A DNA stretch of 46,445 nucleotides from Pseudomonas folii (lineage in GTDB: Bacteria; Pseudomonadota; Gammaproteobacteria; Pseudomonadales; Pseudomonadaceae), in NCBI RefSeq assembly GCF_014357575.1, contig NZ_JACONW010000029.1, positions 1-46,445 of the forward strand. The letters are read 5' to 3'. Position 1 is the first letter of the stretch. The number at the start of each line of letters is the position of its first letter. Shown piece after piece: positions 26,001 through 33,516 of this stretch. The translations under genes and the position numbers were made by a program. The notes under the pieces are model-generated. The model had not been told where the DNA came from. It saw only the letters and a program-made list of their open reading frames with translations, and did not search any database.

Positions 26001-28558
26001 CGATTCGACCCAGCTTCCGGAGCGTGCTAGACAATCTGGCCGGCGAGCATCGCGCCACTACCGAGCTGCACGCCGAGCAACAACGTTTGCAAGACAGCTA
26101 TGGCATCCCGGATATCGATCTGTTCGTGCACAATCTGCAAGCCTTGCTCCAGCAACTGAGCGCATCACCGTTGTTGCGCCAATGGGTTGAGGGCCTGCGC
26201 GGCAATAAGGACGCCCTGTCCGGTGTACGCCAGGAAGCCAGCCTGCGCCAGCCGTTAGCGCGCTTGACCGAACTGGTCGCGCAACATTGTGTGTTCGGCC
26301 CGGCGCTTAGCCTGAGCGAATTGGCCGAGTACCTGCGCGATCTGCGTGAAGAACTCGACGAACTGCCAGATACCCTGCCCCTGCTCAATGAGCTGCACCA
26401 GGCCGATCCTGTCTGTCTGGCGGTTGTGCAACAGTACGCCTTGGCGCAACGCGCACTGGACGGTTTGATTGCCCAGGAAAACCTGACCCGCCTGTACCGC
26501 GCCAATCCGCAGCTGGCGCGCTTCGACGGCCCGGCCTTGGGTTTGGCCGCGCGCCGGGTCAGCCAGGCTGAATGCAACCTGCTCAAAAGCAATGCCCACG
26601 TGCTTGGCGCCACGTTGCACCAGCGTTTTCTGGAGCATGTGAAGCAATCGGCGATGTCGGTGACTCAACTCGACGCCCAGGCCCGTGAGTTCAAGAAATC
26701 CTACTCAAAAGGCCGCCGTGAGCTGGAACATGAGCTGGGCAAGACCATGCGCTATCGCTCCATTCGCGAAATGGCGAGTGGCGACAGTGGCCGCGTGATC
26801 AACGACCTCAAGCCTATCTGGTTGATGAGCCCGCTGTCGGTGTCCGACACTTTGCCGTTGACACCGGACCTGTTTGACGTGGTGATTTTCGACGAAGCCA
26901 GTCAGATCCCCAGCGAAGAAGCCGTGCCTGCACTGAGCCGTGCGCAGCAGGTGATTGTGGTCGGTGATGAGATGCAATTACCACCGACCAACTTCTTCTC
27001 CAGCGCCGGCGACAAGGACGATAACGAACTGATTGCCATGGAGGATGGAGAACAGATCGCAATCAACCTTGATGCCGACAGCCTGCTGAGCCAGGCCGCA
27101 CGAAACTTGCCGGCAACCCTCCTGGCCTGGCACTACCGCAGTCGTCACGAAGCCTTGATCAGCTTTTCCAACGCGGCGTTCTATGAAGGGCGGTTGATCA
27201 CCATTCCCGACCGTCGTATCGAGCGCCCTGCCCCGGCCCAACCCCCGCTGGACTCCACGGACGCCCAGGCAGTCATCCGGGGCGCCGACACGCTGCTCGA
27301 CAGCCCTATCAGCTTCTTGAAGATGAGCGACGGTGTCTACCTAAGCCGCAGCAACCTGGCCGAAGCCGGTTATATCGCCAACCTGGTACGTGAGCTGCTG
27401 CAACGCGAGACGGGTCTGAGCCTGGGTATCGTGGCCTTTTCCGAGGCCCAGCAAGGCGCCATCGAGCAGGCCCTGGAAGACCTGGCCAGCGGCGACTCGG
27501 CCTTTGCCACGCGGCTTGAGCGCGAATACGTGCGTGAAGATGCCGGACAATTCAATGGTCTGTTCGTCAAGAACCTGGAGAACGTCCAGGGGGATGAGCG
27601 TGATGTGATCATCTTGAGCATCTGCTACGCGCCAGGACCGAACGGCAAGATGCTGATGAACTTTGGCCCAATCAACCAGCGTGGTGGGGAAAAACGCCTT
27701 AATGTGATCTTCAGTCGCGCCCGCAAGCGCATGGCGATTGTCTCCAGCATTGAGTCCGAAGCCATCACCAACACCCACAACGATGGTGCCGCCGCACTGC
27801 GTGCGTTTCTGCAGTTCGCCCAAGCCAGTGCCAGCGGGGATGCGCCGCGCTCTCAGGGCATCCTCGCAAACCTCAATCCAGGCGCCAAGCAGTCCTTTGC
27901 CGTCAGCCTGCCCAAGGACCACCTGCGCGGCGCCCTCGCTGCCGCGTTGCGAAAACGCGGGCATTCGGTTCAGGAGTATGTAGGACGTTCGCAGTTCCGT
28001 TGCGACCTCGCGATCAGCGACGGCAGTGGTGAACACTTCAACCTAGGCGTACTGCTGGACAGTGATTCGGCGGCCGCCGCTGACGTACGTGAGCGCTACA
28101 TTTTCCGTCCGACGGTACTGCGCAGCTTCGGTTGGAAGATTATCGACGTGCTCAGTAATGACTGGCTGCGCGACCAGGAAGAGGTACTGAATCGAATCGA
28201 AGCGTTACTAAGAGGCGAGGAAGCCGCCGGACTTCCAGAACTGGAGCAGTTAGAGGAACCCATCGAGGTCCAAGCCGAGCCACCAGTCACCTCTGAAGCG
28301 ACTCCCTTGATGCGCGAGTTCACCTTTGGCGAAGGCAATTCCAACAAGTTCTGGCGTATCGGCGTCACCGAGGCTGAGGTAGTGGTGAATTTCGGCCGTA
28401 TCGGCACCAAGGGCCAGACATTGATCAAGTCCCTCGACAGTCCCGAACGCGCTTTGCGTGAAGCGGAAAAGCTGATCGCAGAGAAACTGCGCAAAGGGTA
28501 TCAAGAGCAGGCAGGTTCAATCACCACGGGGGGAGCTCAGTCGGTCCAGCATGAATGA
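23078..28558 (+). CDS. Kinase-like/DUF4011/SF1 helicase/Vsr-like/WGR giant protein
   Basis: An 1826-residue cytoplasmic protein. Residues 30-225 look like the C-lobe of a protein kinase without catalytic residues: LHELGRVAQLSYLD in place of the HRD loop, then DIFQLGQLLACLACG, then HERATDVGSLARRL near the end. DUF4011 follows near 243-430 (NRLFDLSRRNRLLYF). The SF1/Upf1-type helicase has Walker A GPPGTGKS (641-648), motif II DEAS at 1272-1275, motif III GDEMQLPP (from 1296), HYRSRHE (from 1352), QGDERD (from 1504) and GGEKRLNVIFSRAR (from 1536). About 560 residues of helical insertion separate motifs I and II. A Vsr/MTES_1575-like domain (about 1605-1714) is followed by a WGR domain (about 1742-1810: NKFWRIGV, VVNFGRIGTKG). 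DUF4011-helicase-Vsr proteins are described as anti-phage (Hhe), and kinase-helicase fusions occur in Mokosh. The M48 partner and WGR tail are additional. Confidence 0.93.
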   Translation: MDSVIQPVTFTQLLSSHDGAAVPIDDVLFLALPLLRQVAQLHELGRVAQLSYLDVMQGPERTLQLRNPEGVPPRLALEAIKQVQPNPESALNIVGKVRLIRDSESGVAITDLQVQEDLHQPIDHPVFLPELHSWEHRLGHHDEITDIFQLGQLLACLACGLDFADINDLKTFARNRRNLFQLNGRLNPVLANLIVEMTELNRHERATDVGSLARRLESWREQPASLDVERVLAQAEGPASRRTVVLEHLRNRLFDLSRRNRLLYFRPTQANVNFTVASVPLVMRIESIRPEALCTWQPTVGGFSEQVLSGKPVGLQQWLRFEDQSWLQASLERIIQETRRDRAEFGFSNLRLVVAFMRWHNLKDTPEERIVTPLLWLPVELSRKKGVRDQFVLQCDETEAEFNPVLRHQLRQLYDIQLPETVDLQKTSLEDIHADIARQIKVTEPGVELRLQSKPQIELIHQKAVQHLHHFQRRRARQRMSTPLVKPDFSYDREDFRPLGLQLFQQKVLPSELPLRLAVGAKPVLRNQHPQMVASSAENSTFAMPENQGHRYAWDIDLTQVTLANFNYRKMSLVRDYAQLIDEPAQNEAFDRMFSIEPRDVEVQGPDPIPLPEQWNVVAGDATQNAAVSLARTGRNFIIQGPPGTGKSQTITNLIADYAGRGLRVLFVCEKRAALDVVFHRLQQSELGELCCLIHDSQTDKKAFVGNLRECYERWIAGDAQSSQLQARRDTLLSDLSQQLGLIERFEQAMRGLSEPLACSVRELVRHLIELPPVAAKLPPEALERLPEWRHWQAQSELTGRVYQAMIERFGLDSFARHPFSHLASSLITHEHAYGQLKAFLDEASGLMDSVEQFLESSSSLLSGDTRLADACVLTLAAEQLTSANLATHLDLLEPGSSGAQALHAEQAALQALAVQQHNAREATHHWREKLAPQDTQAAIDLVKRLEGSLLRWLQPAWWRLRGELQRRYDFSQHAIRPSFRSVLDNLAGEHRATTELHAEQQRLQDSYGIPDIDLFVHNLQALLQQLSASPLLRQWVEGLRGNKDALSGVRQEASLRQPLARLTELVAQHCVFGPALSLSELAEYLRDLREELDELPDTLPLLNELHQADPVCLAVVQQYALAQRALDGLIAQENLTRLYRANPQLARFDGPALGLAARRVSQAECNLLKSNAHVLGATLHQRFLEHVKQSAMSVTQLDAQAREFKKSYSKGRRELEHELGKTMRYRSIREMASGDSGRVINDLKPIWLMSPLSVSDTLPLTPDLFDVVIFDEASQIPSEEAVPALSRAQQVIVVGDEMQLPPTNFFSSAGDKDDNELIAMEDGEQIAINLDADSLLSQAARNLPATLLAWHYRSRHEALISFSNAAFYEGRLITIPDRRIERPAPAQPPLDSTDAQAVIRGADTLLDSPISFLKMSDGVYLSRSNLAEAGYIANLVRELLQRETGLSLGIVAFSEAQQGAIEQALEDLASGDSAFATRLEREYVREDAGQFNGLFVKNLENVQGDERDVIILSICYAPGPNGKMLMNFGPINQRGGEKRLNVIFSRARKRMAIVSSIESEAITNTHNDGAAALRAFLQFAQASASGDAPRSQGILANLNPGAKQSFAVSLPKDHLRGALAAALRKRGHSVQEYVGRSQFRCDLAISDGSGEHFNLGVLLDSDSAAAADVRERYIFRPTVLRSFGWKIIDVLSNDWLRDQEEVLNRIEALLRGEEAAGLPELEQLEEPIEVQAEPPVTSEATPLMREFTFGEGNSNKFWRIGVTEAEVVVNFGRIGTKGQTLIKSLDSPERALREAEKLIAEKLRKGYQEQAGSITTGGAQSVQHE

Positions 28559-28777
28559 GTCAAGCGCGTCCAATCTGAACGCGCTGCCGCGGCCTGAAGA
28601 AAGACTCGGTCCCATAGAGACCGGTCTCTCATGGACATCAATTTGTAAACGTTCGGCTCCACAACTTGAGCAAGGCGACAGGCATAGAGATATAAACCGC
28701 TACCGCCAATGCGAATCCGTTTTAGGTTGAACCTCTGTTGCCTGGAGGACTCCCAAACCTAAATCCAGGAGAAAACT
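28559..28777. other. Gap after the helicase
   Basis: 219 bases with no gene. GGTCCCATAGAGACCGGTCTC near 28608-28630 contains short GAGACC/GGTCTC symmetry that could form a hairpin after the helicase operon. The ribosome site CCAGGAG for the next gene is at its right end. Confidence 0.3.
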
Positions 28778-29839
28778 ATGACCCAGACAGCTTTGGTTGT
28801 GGGCGCCAGCGGCATTGTCGGCAGCGCCATCACGCAGTTACTGATTGACAACAACTGGCAGGTCGCCGCGTTATCGAGGAACCCGTCGCAAGTGCAAGGC
28901 GTGATCCCTGTCGCGGCAGATCTTCAGGATCCTGCTTCGCTGGAACACGCGCTGGCGGATTTGAAGCCTACTCATGTGTTCATTACCACATGGTCGCGGC
29001 AAGCCACGGAAGCAGAGAACATTCGCGTTAATGCCGCCATGGTACGCAACGTACTGGCCGCGATTCGCCCAGCAAAGAGCGTTAAGCACGTAGCACTGGT
29101 TACCGGGCTGAAACACTACCTCGGCCCATTCGAAGCGTATGGGAAAGGTAGCCTTCCGCAAACACCGTTCCGCGAGGAGCAGGGTCGGCTGGATGTGGAA
29201 AATTTCTACTACGCTCAAGAAGACGAACTCTTTGCCGCGGCAGAGAAGGACGGCTTCACGTGGAGTGTTCATCGACCGCACACCGTCACCGGGGTTGCCG
29301 TAGGCAATGCGATGAACATGGCAACCACCCTTGCCGTCTATGCCTCGATTTGCAAAAAAACCAATCGCCCTTTTGTGTTTCCCGGATCAAGAGTTCAGTG
29401 GGACAGCCTCACGGATATGACGGATGCACGGCAGTTGGCGAAGCAACAACTGTGGGCGGCCACTACGTCGGCTGCGGCCAATCAGGCATTTAATATCACT
29501 AATGGCGATGTGTTCCGCTGGAAATGGATGTGGAGCAGGATCGCCGAATACTTCGACTTGTCTGCTGCCGATTATCCCGCTTCACTTTCTCCCCTTGAGG
29601 AGCAGATGGCTGATGACCAGGCCGTGTGGACGCAATTAGTCGCCGAGCACGACCTGAAGGAATCCGATATTGGTCGCCTGATATCCCCATGGCATACCGA
29701 TGCGGACCTTGGTCGTCCCATCGAAGTTGTAACGGACATGTCGAAAAGCCGTGCATTGGGTTTCACCGCTCACCAGGCAAGTGATCAAGCATTTTTTGAC
29801 GTGTTCGACAAACTACGCGAGATGCGTTTGATACCTTAG
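28778..29839 (+). CDS. PRISE-type atypical short-chain reductase
   Basis: A 353-residue NAD(P)H-dependent reductase of the progesterone 5-beta-reductase/iridoid synthase-like (PRISE) group. The cofactor loop reads VGASGIVG at the N-terminus. The family's catalytic lysine is K112 in GLKHYLGP, and its tyrosine lies in NFYYAQED (Y144/Y145). SVHRPHTVTG follows, another signature. Family members reduce the C=C bond of enones by 1,4-addition. Start at ATG 28778 has AGGAG upstream. It shares the strand with the helicase pair after 219 bases, but no functional link is apparent; it looks like separate cargo detoxifying reactive enones. Confidence 0.88.
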   Translation: MTQTALVVGASGIVGSAITQLLIDNNWQVAALSRNPSQVQGVIPVAADLQDPASLEHALADLKPTHVFITTWSRQATEAENIRVNAAMVRNVLAAIRPAKSVKHVALVTGLKHYLGPFEAYGKGSLPQTPFREEQGRLDVENFYYAQEDELFAAAEKDGFTWSVHRPHTVTGVAVGNAMNMATTLAVYASICKKTNRPFVFPGSRVQWDSLTDMTDARQLAKQQLWAATTSAAANQAFNITNGDVFRWKWMWSRIAEYFDLSAADYPASLSPLEEQMADDQAVWTQLVAEHDLKESDIGRLISPWHTDADLGRPIEVVTDMSKSRALGFTAHQASDQAFFDVFDKLREMRLIP

Positions 29840-30215
29840 GGTGTTTCAAAGCGCATAGGCTCAGATGATTCTGCTGCTTTCTATATGGAAGGTCACCTCA
29901 AGCGTGCACAGGGAAGTCCGCTTGAGGAACGGTCGCTTTCAAATATCGCCTCTCGCATGCCTCGGCGGTGCTCGTGATCGATAGCGTTAATTGATGCTTA
30001 ACCAGTAGCGCAACTCGATGGGCATGACTCGTACGAATGCGCACATCGGCTAGCCAACAGAGGTAAGTCATTCAGATCTTGCCCGACTCAGTGGCACCAC
30101 CGTCGGGAGCCGACTACGGCGTGAAAAACAATTGCCCTCCTGCGAGGCAGCCAAACGCCATGGATCTCGCAAAAGTTCTGGTACCTATTCACCGGGCTTT
30201 TGCTGCGCACGGAGC
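29840..30215. other. Intergenic region, nothing recognised
   Basis: 376 bases between the reductase and the convergent DUF4253-like gene. I see no open frame with coding character, no strong hairpin and no repeat shared with the rest of the window. Confidence 0.3.
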
Positions 30216-30998
30216 TCATTCCACGTAGCGGAGCCACAGATACGTGCGACCGCAGACTGCCTGTGCAACTGCGGAAGTGCGTGCTTTCAGGTCTTCTTGG
30301 CTAGTGTTGTAGAGCGTACAAAAGTCTTTGGCTACGATGTTAGCAAGGGCGGCATCAGGCGGCTCAGCGCGGATGAAGCCGATGTAAGAAGCACCTACAC
30401 CCATCAACTCATAGCCATCCGCTTCGGAGAGATGGCGCGCAACCGCAAAGTTTTTCGCAGGGTCCAGGTCTGAAGTGAAATAGCCATTCGGAAAAGCCGC
30501 GAGTGCGTAGAAGGACTGCTGAACGGGAACCAGGAGAGCTGAAAGGGGTTGCTCTAGAAGAGAGACAGGATTGTCCTGGTAACAGATCCACTCTTGAAGG
30601 GCCGGCTCGTCAAGCGTCAAACCATGAGCGCAAGCGTCTTCGAATGACGTGGCTGCAACCAGCTTTGTGAAATTGCGCAAACAGATTGCGAACTCCGCTT
30701 TCGTAGTCGGATAGCCAATATATTCACCGTTCTCGAAGCACTCTGGAGGTAAGCCCGCTATGTCCTGCTCCGATGCATCGTCCATCCCTAAATTGTTGCG
30801 CACATGTCCCGAGGTGTAGCGGGCCTGGTGCAGATCATCGAGCGAGAACAAAGGTTTAAAACCCGGGTGCAACTCTTCAATCTTACGACGAGCTTCGGCC
30901 AGATCGTCAAAGCTGGTAACCCCGTCCACACCGTACTCATCGCATGTACCTAAAGACGGGTTGTCACGCATGCCATTGCCGCGAAATTCGAGATCCAT
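30216..30998 (-). CDS. DUF4253-like protein, possible immunity protein
   Basis: A 260-residue soluble protein. The C-terminal half resembles DUF4253 in layout: FPNGYFTSDLDPAKNFAVAR, a GYELMGVGAS strand, then RAEPPDAALANIVAKDFCTL, corresponding to the family's 'P-x-x-hvavlR-W', 'GAelv' and 'arPP...A...FC' order. The N-terminal half (DEYGVDGVTSFDDL, PECFENGEYIGYPTTKAEF) is unassigned. DUF4253 proteins are found in toxin/immunity neighbourhoods, and here the neighbours are DUF7660- and SMI1-like, so an orphan immunity role is plausible but unproven. An internal segment is duplicated at 20578-20709. No signal peptide. Confidence 0.65.
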   Translation of the reverse strand: MDLEFRGNGMRDNPSLGTCDEYGVDGVTSFDDLAEARRKIEELHPGFKPLFSLDDLHQARYTSGHVRNNLGMDDASEQDIAGLPPECFENGEYIGYPTTKAEFAICLRNFTKLVAATSFEDACAHGLTLDEPALQEWICYQDNPVSLLEQPLSALLVPVQQSFYALAAFPNGYFTSDLDPAKNFAVARHLSEADGYELMGVGASYIGFIRAEPPDAALANIVAKDFCTLYNTSQEDLKARTSAVAQAVCGRTYLWLRYVE

Positions 30999-31161
30999 AA
31001 AAGGTGACCTGCTCCATGTCGCTACTGAATTGAATGAGTAATTCTATGCGTTCTAAGATCATCATATGAAGAGCTGCTTGAAGACGACAATAGAACCTGG
31101 TTTGACTACCCTGCCGCATGCGATACACACTGAGCAATTCGCCCCCCCCGAGGTAATGTTG

Positions 31162-31452
31162 ATGCCTGTAGACCTTGATGAACTGTTGGAACGTGTTCAC
31201 GACGAACAATCGTTTTTAGCCTTCATTGAGGCGCTTGGTACTGACTTTGCCCAAGAGCGTAAATTGAATACCACACGCTCCCCCTACGAAGCTGGAGCAT
31301 ACGGCTGGGAAAACGGCACCATCGATTCGTTTCTAGAATCAGCTTCCGCTTGGGCAATCGACAGTAATAAGTGCTCGCCCCGAACTGTAGCGGGATCAAA
31401 CGTGTGGCAGCGTTGCGCAGCGATTTTGCTGGCTGGTAAGTTTTATGAATGA
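31162..31452 (+). CDS. DUF7660-like small protein
   Basis: A 96-residue acidic protein from ATG 31162, preceded at 9 bases by GAGG (the ATG at 31156 is too close to that site). ELLERVHDEQSFLAFIEAL, then SPYEAGAYGWENGTIDSFLE and ending LLAGKFYE match the pattern I associate with the uncharacterised DUF7660 family: helix, GWEN, helix, AGK.YE. It is often seen near immunity-type genes. It diverges from the DUF4253-like gene with 163 bases between. Its tail (31397-31415) recurs at 20724-20742 in the decayed block copy. No function known. Confidence 0.7.
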   Translation: MPVDLDELLERVHDEQSFLAFIEALGTDFAQERKLNTTRSPYEAGAYGWENGTIDSFLESASAWAIDSNKCSPRTVAGSNVWQRCAAILLAGKFYE

Positions 31453-31696
31453 GTACATAACGTCTTTGGGCAATGCACCACCAAGAGCCTCTTTTTCATA
31501 GCTGTCGTCACTGATCTGGCTGTCAAACTGATCGTTTTTTGCTGTCTAACAGCAAGCTTTCGCTGAGCGCGCTTTCCAAGGTTACACTGGCGCTTACATC
31601 TGACATATTTTATCGAAGAGTAGCTTCCTCTTAAGCGAGGTAGCGTCAAGATAAACTTTTAAAATCATCATGCTCCAAGCGTTAAAATTAAGAAGC
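31453..31696. other. AT-rich gap, nothing recognised
   Basis: 244 bases, AT-rich. No supported gene and no clear terminator. This spacer is missing from the shortened block copy at 20745-20764, which has only about 20 bases between the corresponding segments. Confidence 0.3.
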
Positions 31697-32006
31697 TTAT
31701 GAAAATCTAATAAGTTTTTCATATTGTTTTAAGGCGGATTTATACTTGATTGGGTTCACATGTTTTAAGATGATCACGCCTTTGCTTCCCAGTTTTTTAG
31801 CCAGCGCTGTTATTGAGCATCCCAAGCCCAAGTCTCTTTTTATTCCAAGCACATCAGACGCTTGAGGTTTTATTTCCGCGGCTGAAACTATGTCACTCAG
31901 GTCGCTGCCTAGACCTTCATCGCCTACCACATGCTCAACCAGCTTTTCAATAGACTCAAAAATTTCAGCGTGTTCAATGAACGGATCTCCAGAATCCAAA
32001 AAATAG
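31697..32006 (-). pseudogene. SMI1/KNR4-like gene, 3' part only
   Basis: Matches the last 100 residues or so of the gene at 20764-21351 with scattered substitutions: YFLDSGDP is cut at YYF, then AEIFESIEKL, KPQASDVLG and ALAKKLGSKGVIIL. Similarity stops abruptly at about 32006, where the sequence becomes a nitrilase gene read in the opposite direction. The first half of the SUKH domain is gone and no ATG starts the remainder (only a TTG before DSGDP), so it is a truncated copy. The C-terminal extra domain is still open and little damaged. Confidence 0.85.
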
Positions 32007-32606
32007 TATTGTTCGCGGGTTCATATCGGGGCCGATGGCGTGATTGGTTCAGTGCATCGCAAGTTGATGCCGACCTATGAAGAACGCCTGACATGGTCGC
32101 CGGGGGACGGGCATGGTTTGCAAGTCCACCCGGTCGGGTCGTTTACCGTTGGCGGTCTCAACTGCTTTGAAAACTGGATGCCCCTGTCGCGTGCCGCACT
32201 GTATGCCCAAGGCGAAGATCTGCATGTCGCTCTATGGCCCGGCAACCTGCGCAATACCGACGACATCACTCGCTTCATTGCCAAAGAGGGGCGTTGCTTC
32301 ACGATCTCGGTATCGGCGCTGATGCGGCGCGAAGATTTTCCATCTGATACGCCGCACCTGGACTTGATCCTCGCAAATTGCCCAGAGATCCTCGCAAACG
32401 GCGGCTCATGTATTGCTGCACCAAATGGTGACTGGGTCATTCCACCCGCCGTCGGCGAAGAGTGCCTGTTGGTCGCGACGCTCGACCGCAATGAAGTGCG
32501 CCGTGAGCGGCAGAATCTTGATCAGGTTGGGCATTATTCCCGGCCAGACGTGACGCGACTTGTCGTAGACCGGCGCCGTCAAAATGTTGTGACATTTGAA
32601 GATTGA
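32007..32606 (+). pseudogene. Nitrilase (carbon-nitrogen hydrolase), 5'-truncated
   Basis: About 200 C-terminal residues of a nitrilase. The reading frame is nitrilase-like from about 32019 (VHIGADGV) through HRKLMPTYEERL, which holds the catalytic lysine, to GGLNCFENWMPL with the catalytic cysteine at codon 32163. VALWPG and NGGSCIAAPNGDWV follow. The front portion, including the catalytic glutamate, is absent: a stop (TAG 32004) lies just upstream and the sequence there is the SMI1 fragment. The enzyme would have converted a nitrile to an acid. A strong terminator (32672-32697) still follows. It marks where accessory DNA replaced the front of a backbone gene. Confidence 0.85.
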
Positions 32607-32907
32607 TGTAGCTAAACGAGTAGTCGGGTTGCCTGCTTTTTAAGTGACACTCTGTTAATACCCCCCACAAGAAAAGCCCGCCTTAGCGGGCTTTTTTGCG
32701 ACCGCAAAAAACACAGACTTAGGGGCTAGCCTACCCGATTACAGCTATAAGGGTGAGCATCCACTGAAGTTACGTATCTGAGCATTGCGATTTTCGTCAG
32801 GAATGTCATGAAACAAAAACCGGTTAGTCGAATTAGTCTAAGGTCAAGATTTTACTTAAGGGCCTGCACGCGGGTATCGCCCAGAGATGAACAGCTTACG
32901 CCGATAA
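32607..32907. other. Intergenic region between nitrilase remnant and GNAT
   Basis: 301 bases. Apart from the intrinsic terminator at 32672-32697 I see nothing: no gene and no repeat. A 62-codon open frame from 32808 is unsupported and overlaps the convergent GNAT gene. Confidence 0.4.
32672..32697 (+). terminator. Intrinsic terminator
   Basis: AAAAGCCCGC, loop CTTA, GCGGGCTTTT followed by more T: a ten-pair GC-rich stem with a U-tract. The A-tract on the left makes it work in both directions. It closes the nitrilase remnant. Confidence 0.93.
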
Positions 32908-33387
32908 TCAGGCTTTGCCGATTTCAACTTTTTTATGCATATCGAGGAGCATCTCACCCACGCGACTGGGATGCGGCCGCTCATCTTTCCGGATAAAACC
33001 ATAATGCTCGTACAGCGCGATGTTTCTTAACATACGGCTGTTTGTGTATAAACGGATTTCACGCAGGCGCTTCGCCGCAGCACAACTTTCGGCGTGAGCC
33101 AGCAACTCTTTGCCCAGCCCTCTATTCTGATACTGCGGACTGACTGCAACGCTATATACCATAAGGAAGCTATCGCCTTCCTCGACGACCAGCACACCAG
33201 CTGCTACTCCTTCCACCTCGGCAATCCAGACATCGCCGTTTAGAATACGGTCGGTGTAATCTTCTTGAGCGGGTAAAGGGATTGCTCCAATAACTCCCTC
33301 ATATGCAGGAATGTAGGCACTAGCGCTTATGGCGCGGACTAATTCGGCGTCATCAACTGTTGCTAATCGAGAGGTAGATAGTTGCAT
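32908..33387 (-). CDS. GNAT-family N-acetyltransferase
   Basis: A cytoplasmic acetyltransferase of 159 residues. The acetyl-CoA-binding motif A reads VSPQYQNRGLGKELL (the Q/RxxGxG/A loop), preceded by the FLMVYSVAV strand and followed by LYTNSRMLRNIALYEHYGF, the usual motif B. The N-terminal RLATVDDAELVRAI is typical of the family. It transfers acetyl from acetyl-CoA to an amine of an unknown small molecule or peptide. It is a single gene on the minus strand, 129 bases from the stop of the IclR gene; no partner is evident. Confidence 0.92.
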   Translation of the reverse strand: MQLSTSRLATVDDAELVRAISASAYIPAYEGVIGAIPLPAQEDYTDRILNGDVWIAEVEGVAAGVLVVEEGDSFLMVYSVAVSPQYQNRGLGKELLAHAESCAAAKRLREIRLYTNSRMLRNIALYEHYGFIRKDERPHPSRVGEMLLDMHKKVEIGKA

Positions 33388-33516
33388 AGCGTTAGTCCAG
33401 ATTCTGATTCAGCCGCAGATTATATGCGGCCGTTGAAGTCACTTGCTTGGGGCGAGCATCCCGTGATGCGCAAGCAGTTGCTCGAGCTCACTCGCCCGCT
33501 GCGCAGGCAGCCGCGG

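Noticed and set aside
20724..31415. CAAACGTGTGGCAGCGTTG direct repeat as integrase att sites
   Set aside because: Both copies lie within the longer duplicated DUF7660-like tail, so gene duplication explains them.
32808..32996. 62-codon plus-strand frame
   Set aside because: Overlaps the end of the well-supported GNAT gene and has no ribosome site or similarity.
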